Source: Amphibalanus amphitrite
Taxonomy: Eukaryota; Arthropoda; Thecostraca; Balanomorpha; Balanidae
DNA length: 64,000 bases
Assembly (NCBI RefSeq): GCF_019059575.1
Contig: NW_024881599.1
Span: 930,001-994,000 of the forward strand
Reading direction: 5' to 3'
Shown here one piece after another: positions 54,430-64,000 of this stretch. Under the pieces are notes generated by a model that saw nothing but the letters and a program-made list of their open reading frames with translations, did no database searches and had not been told where the DNA came from. A program made the position numbers and the translations under genes. Within the stretch, counting starts at the first letter, position 1. Each line of letters begins with the position of its first letter.

Positions 54430-54720
54430 CGGCAGACTGCAGCAGAACATCTCACAGAGCTGCGCTGGATGCAATCATGAGCTGGGACACGGTTTGTGAC
54501 CGATGACCGATCGGGGGTGCCAGCCTCCTCCCGGCACGCGATGCACTGGCAGCCGCACAGTCGATGTCGGGGCACCGCCGGCATTCGCCGACAGGGTTCC
54601 ATCCGATTCGGTGTATTGGTGGCAGCCCGAACAGTGACCCACGCAAAGCTGGTGGACGTCGAATATGGCCGATGAGCGATGCCCTTCCGCGACCGGCGGT
54701 GGCAGTCGGTCCCACATCAA
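54430..54720 (-). pseudogene. LINE C-terminal fragment, second partial copy
   Basis: On the minus strand the frame reads DRLPPPVAEGHRSSAIFDVH and, after a frameshift, GECRRCPDIDCAAASASRAG. It parallels DRLPPAVAGGDRSAAVDVHQ and the C-x2-C knuckle of the neighbouring LINE at 54795-56169. It is a separate short duplicate of the same region, broken and without RNase H. Confidence 0.65.
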
Positions 54721-54794
54721 GAACAGATACCAGTCATGCGGTAGGTCGGCGACGGCGCGGTCGCGAGCCGATCTGATGGTTGTTGTTGTTGTTG

Positions 54795-56169
54795 GTCCCT
54801 CCGTCTCACAGCTGAGACGTAGCCGTCAGGCTCTGTAGGGACCTGTGGGCGGCCCCCAGGGCCGCCACGATGGCGCCGCTCCGCACCTCTTCCAGGTCGG
54901 GGTTGATGGATCCCAGCAGTCGGTGTCGGGTGGCCATCAGGGCCGGGCAGCGCAGGAGGACATGCTGGGGGTGCCCACCTCCTCCCGGCAGACGGGGCAG
55001 AGCGCAGCCCTGCAGTGTTGATCGTCACACTGCTCGCACCCCGCCAGCCGGGAGGGCGCCAGCCCGACTCTGTGGCGCCACTGCGTAGAGCTGGTCCAGT
55101 GGCCGGCGCGGAGCTGGTGTACGTCCACCGCCGCCGACCGGTCTCCGCCGGCCACGGCCGGCGGGAGGCGGTCCCCGGTTCGTCGGCGGAACCAGCCGGC
55201 CGGCCAGGTTCGGATGGTCCGGGCCCTCGCCACTCTGGCGGCGGCCCGGTGGGCCGTCTGGACGTCGATGGGGGCTTGGTCCTGGGCGAGATTGCTGGCC
55301 TCCTTGGCGATCGAGTCCGCTCTCTCATTCCGCTCCAGTCCGCAGTGCGAGGGCACCCATTGCAGGTGGACCTGCCGGTCTCCCGCCGTCAGGCCCCGGA
55401 GGGCTCTCCAGATGGCCCCTCCCAGCGGGGAGTGCTGGGCGGCCGGGCCCTCTCGGAGTGCGGCGAGGGCGGACTGTTAGTCCGTGCAGATTACTACGGG
55501 GTCATCGGCGTGAAGAGGGTTCTCCAGTAGGAACGAGAGAGCGGTCTGGAGGGCGACCATTTCAGCCCGGAAGCTTGAACACAGGCGGCCCGCCGGGGCG
55601 CGGACCGAGCGTTCCTCTCCGTCCGGCCACACGATCAGGGCTCCGGCGCCACCGTTCAGGACGCCGTCGGTGGCCGAGCCGTCGGTCCACACCCAGGTGG
55701 CGCACTGCGGTAGCGCCGCCAGGTGCTGGGATGCCGCATTCCTCTTCCAGGTGTCGCTAGCCGCGGTTGGGATGACGGCTCCGATGTCTAAACCGAAGGA
55801 AACCGTTGGTGACGGTTCCCACGGTGGATCCGGCAGGGGGAGGATGGGCTCGATCGGAGGGCAGATGCCCGCCGCTCTCCATGTCTCCTCGCCCACTCGG
55901 ATGGGTCCGCCTTCACGCGGTGGGAGGTGTGGGCCTCGAGCCCGCCCCCGCTGGGGCGACCAGCGGAGGAAACCAAACGGACCCAAACTGCCCTCTACGA
56001 GAGGGTCCTGCTGGCGGCTCCCCGTCGCCTGGCGCCGCTTCGCGCCCCTTCTTATCCGATCTGATGGTCGCGCGGTGGGCGTTGCCGACGTCCACCGGGA
56101 CCGTCGACTGGGGGAGCGCGGCCGCCGCCTCTGGTCGGCGCGCTCGTTGCGCTGTGGGACGGCATCCAC
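54795..56169 (-). pseudogene. LINE RNase H and zinc-knuckle fragment
   Basis: Minus strand. RNase HI motifs in order: WVWTDGSATDG (Asp), SFRAEMVALQ (Glu), VVICTD then a TAA stop where relatives have Ser (near 55477), QWVPSHCGLERNERADSIAK (last Asp), then the knuckle CEQCDDQHCRAALCPVC. A frameshift just after GTP shifts the final HVLLRCPAL block. The 3' end is a short (CAA)n tail (plus strand GTTGTTGTTGTTGTTGG, 54779-54795). Reverse transcriptase is absent. Related to 35281-35998. Confidence 0.85.
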
Positions 56170-56199
56170 TGCAAGTCGTTCACTGTGAAGCGGTCGTTT

Positions 56200-57467
56200 G
56201 ACCGGGCCTGGCAGGCGGGGAAAGGGGGCCTCAGATGAGGTAAAACCATCCCTCAGACCAGCTGCCTCTCCACCTCACCATGGCAGATAAGCGGACACCC
56301 TCGTGATCATCGCAGCGATGATTGCCAATTGGTGTGTCATTATGGGAGAGGATGCCAGCCTCCTTTGCAAGATAGTCTGCCTTTAATATAGTGCAGCCCG
56401 ACCCATTGCCTGTGGCAGCAGACTGGGCTTGATAATGCGGTGCAGGACACACCAAATGTAAGCGGCCATCTGTACCCCCTGTGCAGTAGGGCTGACTCAA
56501 GAGCCCATAGTTGCCCTCGCCCACCATTCTGCGCACGTGATAACTGGATGGGACAGGCCATGGCCAGCATCTGTTCAAAAGCTGCCCTAAGCATGTGAAG
56601 CTCCACTGGCATGCTCCAGCATGGCCACAGTCAGTTCTCACTTCTCAGTTGAACCTCCAATGGAAACCCATCACGAAGTAGAGATCAGGGCGCCTCTCAC
56701 ACTGCAGCACACTCAACGACTAAGGCGCCATCTCATCACTTGCAGGTGGTTCTTGCCAGGAGCAATGCCAGCCACTCACATCAGGTGATAACAGCAGTAC
56801 GTACAACTGCAATCTTTAAGCATCTGTGCTCTTTCTGGTTTTCTCCTGTTGAGATCCACTGCCATGATGGGCTTTTGTTGCGCTCCTCCCATGTGCAGAC
56901 AGGTTTCCACTGAAACAAAGTAAAGCAAATGTGATTAATAATGGCCCTGCCCCTGTTTCACCACCCAGACACTGTGTGCGCTGGTTGCTACGGCATACCA
57001 TAGCGTCACTCAAATGACGTTGCATGTTATCTCTTAGTTTATGATGAATCGCGTCTGGAACAGAGTGAGAGAGGTCCTGAAAAACTAAGTACCTACCAAG
57101 AACAGAGGTTTGAGTTCAAATACTGCTAGCATGCTGCTGGCACTGGCGCCGCAGCGTGCTAGCATTCTGGGATGCTGTCATAGCTTAGCATCAGAGTGAA
57201 GTTTGTTGACACTACCATGGAAATCCAATGCTCTGACACACGCAGCGCACTGCAGTGCTCTGCCGTGAAACACCACCCATGAACATTAATTGCATGACCA
57301 GGATTGGAGCAGTGTGGCAGACAGTGATTGAATAACTGTAATATTTTGCAACCGCTGCACCATTACTGTCACGTACGCTATCCCTAGATTGGTTGCTGGT
57401 AAGTAAGTGGTTGTCGTCATCAACTCGTCATGCAGCAGCTGATTGGGATGGGCGGGGCCTATTTTTA
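56200..57467. other. Interior of element H, no gene found
   Basis: Unique-looking sequence with short overlapping frames in both directions and no family motif. The P, hAT and Merlin catalytic signatures are not seen. Confidence 0.35.
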
Positions 57468-59212
57468 TCCAGACGATAGAGAGAGCCATAATGATCTTCG
57501 CTCAAATCCCCAAGGACGTGCGAGCCACAATTGCCTCTTTCAATCAAAAATTTTACTTTAGTTTTTAATGACGTCAATAGCAAAGAAGTGGTAATTAATT
57601 GTCTTGTGTCAATATAAACAGCCAAAAAAATATAATTAATAAATAATAATGCTAAACAGTTAAAAACTTGCTCTCAAACAAAGAATAAGTATCAAATTTT
57701 TTACATTTTCAGAAGAAGACGTCATTTTATTAGTAAAGTCAACAGCTCGCGTAAGAAATATTGTGTTCAGGGTTTTCACCGTCATGTGAATTACGTGTTC
57801 AGGGTTTTCACCATCATGTGAATTAACCGTAAGTAAGGTTCATGCTCACTTATAATCTAATTCCATTGGCTTCGTTGATCAGCATTTTCTGTTAGCGGTC
57901 ACTCACACACCAGTTAGAACATAAAGCGCCAGTTTTATATTATGTAATTGGACTTGCCGAAAATCCAGAAATACATCTAAGAGTTATTTTAGATAATATT
58001 TTATGAAGCCTTTACCTGCCTTTACCTAGGCGTGATTTCTTTTTCTATTACCTGAAAGAATTATTGAACACTCGTCTTCAATAGCTGTAAGGTGCTCTCC
58101 TAATGACCAGGTGAGATTGGTTTGAGAGGGATGTGACAATGCAACATGTTGCATTTTCTGAAACTGTCAAGCTCTTGATGATGAAGGAACAATTGGTACC
58201 TATAATTAGTATTCTGTACCAGAGTGCTAACTCCCCTACAGCAAATGGTAAAACCATTACAGGTTTTCAAAGGCTTCACCACTTTCAATGCTGCTGGGCA
58301 TCCTTTGCATGATTTTTACAGGGTAGACTGCTTATCAGAATGTAAGATTTAAGGATTTAAAATTTTATATTTGAGTACTTAAGATTGAGCTTGAAATCTC
58401 ACAGCCGTGGCCACAGCCGTAGCCGTGTTCTTGGAGATATTTGCAGCCGCCCCGGCCCACAGCCGTGGGGCTGCAGCCAGCCGCGGCTGCAGCCGGCCGG
58501 TGCAGACCTCTACTGCACGGTCTTCAGATGTCGCAACTTCGCAACGCCCTCACTGCCAGAGGAGCTTTCACAGGGAAATGAAACTTGCAGGACTTAGTAT
58601 CCATTAGGAGTGTCACAACTTGTATGTCTCGGATTTTTCCTAAAGGTCATATGAGGTCAGGTCATTTTCGTGGCCTCACCATTATAAGTCATGGGGTTCA
58701 AATAAAAACTGCTATTCTGGCGCCGGGAACGATCTCCAACTATCTCAAGCACACAGAATCGTGATTTCATACACTCCTTGCAAGGTTAGATGCGTCACTT
58801 TTGCAATGTTGCCACCTTGCGTGACGTCATTTATGACGTCGTCAAGGCCATATTAGTTTTTCGTCAATAACTCCCGATCAAATTGAGCTAACGAGTTGGG
58901 AAAGCCAGCAATGGACTCAGGAAGACCAGCCGAATCGAATGATATGCGATATGACCTCCTTCGACCATCTTCGTGACCTGGGGGCGCTGACCTGACCGTG
59001 ACCCGAGGCCAACACTCTAAGTTGACCTCACCCAAACAAAAAGTATATCATTCGACGCGCCTGAGCAAGGCGAACACGATGCTGCCAAAATCGCGGCTCT
59101 GCGGCCGTTTTTTGCGAAGTTATTCACCCAAAACCGAAACGTGCCTTGGGGCACTTGACCTGACCTCAGGTCACCGGTTGACCTAGGACCTTAAAATCGG
59201 GTATCAACCTCG

Positions 59213-60505
59213 GGTCGGGTATCGGTGTATTGTGCATACCAAATTGTAGCCCAATCGGGCCAACGAGAGGCGGGAAACTAGCCGGGATTCGTCAAATAGC
59301 CTCAGGGCATATTTCGTATATCGCGTTTGGCTTGATTGATGATTTATTACGGAGCGAGCGAAGCGAGCGGAGTCTTTCCTTAGATTAACGGAAATTTCTG
59401 AGTATGAGCGGCCGGCCGGCCGGCCGGCCGGCCGTGGTCACGGTTTTGTGACGCTTATATCTCAGCAACCACTTGACCGATTTACACGCGGTAATTTTTG
59501 TAGGGTAGCTTCATTCCTTCTACCAAGTATTGGACTATTCACGATGCATGTAGGTGACCCCTTATGCACGTGCCACGTGCAAAACGAAGAGGTGTCACTT
59601 TTGTAATTGTTGCAATATCTCGGTAACTACTTAGCCGATTGCGCTGAAAGTTGGCATGTAGGTAGGCACCTACTAGGCAATGCATATCCATGTGCCAGAG
59701 TTGGGGTGCTGCTGCACGTGCGCACGTGCAGGGGTCGATTCCAGATCTCGAGAACGGCTGGACCGATTGCGCTCAAATTTGGTACACGGTTACGGAGCAG
59801 TTAGTAGGGTGCCGTGCACAAGTCAGTTGGGACCCATTTTGCACGTGCGCACGTGCAGGGTGCCGCTTCCAGATCTCGAGAACGGCTGGGCCGATTGTGC
59901 TCAAATTCGGCACATCGCTAGAGACCGGTTAGTAGGGTGCCGTGCACAAGTCAGTTGGAGGTACCCCCTCGCAATTTCGCACGTGCAAGGCCCACCCTCT
60001 CGCTCGCTCCGTTAGTCGCCCCATAAGGCGCTATACTGGTTTCTTTACAAGTTAGAATTTCCCCAGAAACCAGAAATATTTTTTGCCTTACTTACTGTCA
60101 ATACTATGATGCATCTTCTGCTAATTTTTCGTAAACATCTGAGGTACAGAACATGGTCAAATTTCAAAATACCCAGTTTGACCTAGTCAGGTCAAAGGTC
60201 ATTGAAAGGTCATCGACATATATAATTTTTTTTTTATAAAACCTACATCCATTGCCTCTCTAATAGCGCTTACCGCAGCTTCCCCGCACTCTTACTTACA
60301 GAGCAATGGGCATTTAAATCCCGCAATGTCGGCAAAAACCGTTGACCTTTCATGACCCATAACTCTGACCTCAGAGGTCATCCAGGACTAAAACTTGCTG
60401 AAGATTACCTTCCATGGGCACTCCGAGCATACCAAATTTCATCGAAATCGAAAGGGGTAGGGGTCGAAAGTACCAAATTCTGATCGATTTGACGTTGAAT
60501 GACCC
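59213..60505 (-). repeat. Element K, right arm, with M inserted
   Basis: Reverse-complement partner of 51211-52022, interrupted by element M copy 2 (59347-60035) within the GATTTATTA region. The outer end reads ATCGATTTGACGTTGAATGA. Confidence 0.8.
59347..60035 (+). mobile_element. Element M copy 2
   Basis: Close match to 36182-36864, with an extended GGCCGGCC run. The same four phrase repeats and GCACGTGCGCACGTGC palindromes are present. It interrupts the K right arm between TTTATTA and TATACTGGTT; no long target duplication is visible, at most a TA-like dinucleotide. Confidence 0.8.
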
Positions 60506-61539
60506 TTTTGTTAAAACTAACACCTTTTACCGAGTTTCTGGGAAACGTCACGGAACTGATTACACTGCAGAAAATGTCTCATATGTATACCTACAGTATA
60601 TACTATATATGCAATATACATTATATACTGTTCATTTTTCATTTTTGTCCCACCAATTTGAATTGAAAAGCTCCACCCATGCAGGCGGGTATCGGAGTGA
60701 GAAGGAAATGGGTGCCCATCGGCTGCGACGGGCAGCCCTGCCTTACGGCATGATTTCGAAACTTTTCGAAGATAAGCTGGTTTGCCTAAGTTGTAATACG
60801 ATTTTATCATTATCTTAATGCAATGTGACATGTCAATAAACCCGTGCTTCAGGCATGTTTATAATAACCAATTTCGCTCTCATCGGCTATTATTATCTAA
60901 CCATTTATACATTTCTTACATTTGCAGGTGACGTCGACGCTCGTTCTCGTCTGCTGACAGCAAGGACATGCGTTGCTGTTATGGATGTGACCCTGCACCC
61001 GTCGTCCACCTCCGAAAGCCCCGCAGTTTTCGAACACAGATTGGCTGAATTGTTTGCTCTTTGATGTCAGGGCCGTGATGGTGAAGTAATGTATCACTAT
61101 CCGATCATGTGTTTTATTTAGTAACACAAAGGCGTCGCGGACTGGGGGATGTTGGGTATTCATAGCACGCTGCATCAAGGGGGAATAAACCATAGATATA
61201 CAGACTAGATAGGACACGCCCATTGGCTCCCCATACTAGCGAACATGTAGGTCAGGCGGCCATGTTGGGGCAGCCGTCTACATAGACTCGCATTTGCTAC
61301 AACACGTAAAGTGAATGGGGGTGGAGCGGTTTCGAGCCCGTTTTCCAAACCGATTTTTGAGTTATTGGGAGGCTGCAGATGGCCAGTATGGTTATGAAAT
61401 GATTAGTTAGAGCCTATAGCCTCACCAAATGTATTTGAAATCAATTTTTTATCATCGTACCGTATCGCAGCGAGGGATTAGTCACCCCTTGTTCCCAGAC
61501 GGTTTACTCGTGCTTGTTCGGTACACGCTGGCCTCAGAG
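60506..61539. other. No supported gene; hAT MITE end fragment
   Basis: Contains the right-end fragment of a MITE S relative (60646-60682: TCCCACCAA, then AAGCTCCACCCATG). Otherwise unassigned sequence. Confidence 0.4.
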
Positions 61540-62165
61540 AGCTGAAAGTTGGTACAATTGACCTTTCATTAAATCCGGATCTTATGACACTAATCACTCT
61601 TTCAGGTCATGCCCGGTCACTGACCTATGACGTCATATTAGAGCCACCGCGCGGTCATGACATGCCGTAACTTCGCAATGCCTTCAGTGCCAGAGGAGCT
61701 TTCATAGGGAGATCAAACTAACAGAACCTTGTACCCTCCAGAGGCCTTATAGCTTGTATATCTAATATTTTTCCTGATGGTCACCTAAGGTCAGGTCAGT
61801 CACGTCACATCGCCATCACAAGTCAATGGGGAAAGGTGGTAACTGCTATTTTGGTGCCGAAAATGATTGAAGATTATGCAAACGCACGAAACCATGAGAT
61901 AATACACATCTTGTAAACCAATTTTTAACTTTTGCACCGTTTACTTTAGCGACATAGATTACGTCACAAAGCCAGAGTCGGAGTTTTAGGTAAATCATTC
62001 GATTAAATTGAGCTGGCGAGTCGGGACAGTCACCAATGGACTGAAGGCCGTCAAAATCGAAATAAGTTATACGGCCCTCTTAGATCAACGTGACGTAAGG
62101 TCAGAATTCTAGGTTGAACTTATCCTAGCACAAGCATATCATCGACGCGCCTGAGCATGGTGACT
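61540..62165 (-). mobile_element. Element J copy 4, diverged fragment
   Basis: Matches other J copies over GAGCTGAAAGTTGGTAC, CACTGACCTATGACGTCATA, GTGCCAGAGGAGCTTTCATA and GAGCTGGCGAGTCGGGACAG. More diverged than copies 1-3, with no terminal hairpin. Confidence 0.7.
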
Positions 62166-62228
62166 AGGATAATGCCTATATCGCTAACGTCTATCAGCAA
62201 ACTAGACGCTACTACATCAGCAACGCCC

Positions 62229-62560
62229 GTCCTGCCGTCGATGCCGCCACAGACGGGTGCCGCTGCTCCCTGGGAGCCGCCTCGGTGTCCGACCTGCCGT
62301 CGGGGCCACCATAACCGGGTGCCGCTATTCCCTGTAGACTGCCTCTGTTGCCCGGTCTGCCGTCGGGGCCACCCCACACATAAACGTGTGCCACTGCTCC
62401 CAAGGTGCCGCCCGGCCTGCTGTCGGGGCCGCTACAGACGGATGCAGCTGCTGCCGGAGTGCCGCCCGGCCTGCCCATCGGGGCAGCCACAGACGGGTGA
62501 CGCTGCTCCCTGGGCACCGCCCGGCCTGCCCGTCGAGACCACCTCTGACGAGTGACGCTC
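62229..62560 (+). repeat. Minisatellite, unit about 65-70 bp
   Basis: Five to six diverged units built on GCCCGGCCTGCCGTCGGGGC followed by CACAGACGGGTG and GCTGCTCCC. Frames that cross it are repeat by-products. Confidence 0.85.
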
Positions 62561-64000
62561 CCTGGGGCGTGCTGTCCGGATCGACATTTTGCCGTTCTTG
62601 TGTGCGTTTCGAGACTGCTTGGAACAGGCCAACGTCCTAGTCGCAGCTTTCTCTAGCCTTTGCTTCAGCCCCCGCTGCTCTGGCAGCTATCGAAATGGTC
62701 CTGAGGAAAATAAAAACAACCAATCATGCCTACTTCTTAGTTCTCCTATAGGGATATAGCGATGAGCGGACTCGACACTGACATGCACACACTGCCATGT
62801 TCACACACATTCACACATGAGACGATCAATCGTGGTCCATGGAATACAAATATTTATGAGCGAGAAAGAAATGAGATTGATTATCGAAAAATATTGATAT
62901 AACTTCAAAAAATATCGGGTTAAATGAGTATGAACTGTCAAACTTGGTATCAAACATTCTAGAGAGGCCCATATATTTGCAGCCATACATGCTGTTTAGC
63001 AAACAGTTATCATGTTGTGTAGATTATCCATTCTTCCTTGAAATTACGCATTGTTGAAGCATTTGGGGAGTCAACTCGGCACGTTCCACCAGGCACTTAC
63101 TAAATCATCGGTGCCAAATCTGTTCTGTTTGCAATAACTCCTATTTAATGCCTGGACACATTTTGATGAAACTTTGTGTGTTGTTGGGCACCCACTTCCC
63201 TTGGCAATGCAATGAGAAATGTGGTTTGGGTGCAAGCACGTGCTGGGTATTTTCATGACTCCAGAATGGCAGGATGCATTGCATACAAAATTGGGACACT
63301 GGTTGGAGACCAATCTGATGAGTGGCTTATAATTAAGCAATCACTTGAGGCATACTATTGTATGTGTACAATTGTACATGTGCAGAGCACATATCTATTT
63401 CTCACAAACATCTGGAATGATTGTGCTCAAAGTTGGTATGGCATGTTGTAACAGTATAAACAGATCATAGGCTGCTTTCACATGTTAGCAATGACACAGC
63501 AGTGGACTCTGCTCACCTTGCACAACATGCCACTCACCTGCAGGTGAGCAGGGAAGAAAGACCTGATGGGACTGCACCATAGCACAGCCAAACTGGTCTG
63601 TGCAATCGAAGGAGCCCTCATCATGAAGTGTGCCGCATGACCAAGCTTGCCCCCTTCCGACACATGTTGCCACCAGTCCATCTTCACCTGAATGCGCCAG
63701 TCCTTTTGCTGTACACACCTGGGTCTTGAGGAAACCTAGAAAGTGAAAAATGACAGGCATCTGTTAATGTGTTGAATAACTAGTAACAAGGGGCTTGGTG
63801 GAGGTTAGTTCAAATGAAATACCCTTTGTAACTATACATTTATATTCACTGCATCTTGATGCTACTGAGCTCTTAACAGACCATTGTATAATCAATTGTC
63901 CTTATGGCCAACTGTTGTTATGGATTGTGATGTATCCACATTAAAACATGAACAGAGACTATCTCACAAAACACATAAAAACAATACTAACTGCAATTTA
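62561..64000. other. No supported gene
   Basis: AT-rich. A stretch at about 63130-63450 has phrases like those in element M (AATAACTCC...GATGAAACTTTG; ATCTGGAATGATTGTGCTCA then AAGTTGGTATG), so it may be an ancient M relative. Nothing coding is supported. Confidence 0.35.

Larger units (their letters stand above)
52899..57487. mobile_element. Element H, 4.6 kb, 20-bp TIRs, 8-bp TSD
   Basis: Perfect 20-bp TIRs GGCTCTCTCTATCGTCTGGA (52899-52918, inverted 57468-57487) and a perfect duplication ATAATGAT (52891-52898, 57488-57495). The empty site is intact in G copy 1 at about 7505-7515. The interior carries LINE RNase H fragments (54430-56169). The rest (52919-54430 and 56200-57467) has no recognisable transposase; a short plus-strand frame at 53916-54395 is unassigned. 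8-bp duplications occur in hAT, P and Merlin; the GG terminus does not decide among them. Confidence 0.85.
52222..58512 (+). mobile_element. Element G copy 2, hAT-like, split by H
   Basis: Same TIRs (TAGAGTTCTGCACGG, inverted TAGAGGTCTGCACCGG) and CAGCCGTGG subterminal repeats as copy 1 at 6821-8531. The 8-bp duplication CTGCACGG (52214-52221, 58513-58520) is perfect. The conserved short frames recur (minus strand, 52449-52811 and 58100-58288). Without the H insertion it would be about 1.7 kb. Confidence 0.85.
52027..59212 (-). mobile_element. Element J copy 3, split by G
   Basis: Follows TTAA (52023-52026) with CCCTCCCCGGCCGA, ten G, CGGATGCCG, six C and then GTTTTTCACG: the right-end plan of the E1/N/P/Q group read in reverse. 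The element continues to 52221, is interrupted by G copy 2 and resumes at 58521 through TGACGTCATTTATGACGTCG and TGACCTGACC runs to about 59212, where it meets the right K arm without a clear end. Confidence 0.75.

Noticed and set aside
62157-62555. 132-codon cysteine/proline-rich frame
   Set aside because: It is a translation of the 65-70-bp minisatellite, with the same pattern in other frames; not a zinc-finger protein.
62229-62560. Possible CRISPR-like array
   Set aside because: Units are degenerate and contiguous without unique spacers, and the window is eukaryotic; it is a minisatellite.

Overview
The window looks like gene-poor, transposon-saturated DNA from an invertebrate animal. The evidence is indirect. 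Every recognisable protein is a transposon protein (gypsy-type pol, DD37E Tc1/mariner, PIF/Harbinger, hAT, two kinds of LINE). Sequences that look like splice sites occur, there are long AT-rich intergenic stretches and microsatellites, and there is no operon structure. The pol and RT types are common in aquatic invertebrates such as crustaceans and molluscs; a crustacean is my best guess, held loosely. I found no intact host gene, rRNA, tRNA or CRISPR array.

Layout. 0-4.5 kb: a dispersed 345-bp repeat, a 26-bp-TIR MITE and a hAT transposase C-terminus. 4.5-14.7 kb: a large inverted duplication whose arms each carry a DD37E mariner, a MADF-like gene and an AGGTCA-rich element, and each arm was later hit by different insertions with clean target duplications. 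15.4-21.4 kb: more AGGTCA-rich elements, and a Harbinger transposase split by a 3-kb element (17768-20757). 21.7-25.8 kb: a young gypsy-type retrotransposon with 157-bp LTRs and an unbroken 1206-codon pol but no gag. 25.8-35 kb: another AGGTCA-rich element, then sparse AT-rich DNA with a THAP-like exon. 35.3-39.6 kb: a LINE RNase H fragment next to a TIR element that contains nested MITEs. 40-46 kb: two inverted-repeat MITEs, a GACTCC-rich repeat and a hAT pseudogene. 46.4-50.3 kb: a LINE inserted in a minisatellite. 51.2-60.5 kb: a five-level nest of transposons. 61.5-64 kb: one more AGGTCA element, a 65-70-bp minisatellite and sequence I cannot assign.

The most unusual thing is a set of related element families (here called E1, N, P, Q and J). 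They are full of AGGTCA/TGACCT half-sites. Their right ends follow one plan: a GCGAAAAAC-type motif, a G-run, a short palindrome, a C-run, then a family-specific terminal sequence that usually abuts TTAA. Left ends repeat the terminal motif and add a second G/C hairpin. No transposase of their own is visible, so they look non-autonomous, and TTAA targeting suggests a piggyBac-type (or Kolobok-type) helper. A second unusual family (F, about 710 bp) has three copies with perfect 8-bp target duplications but almost no terminal inverted repeat. A third is the gagless gypsy element, whose LTR contains 13 nt complementary to the position expected for the primer-binding site, as in self-primed retrotransposons.
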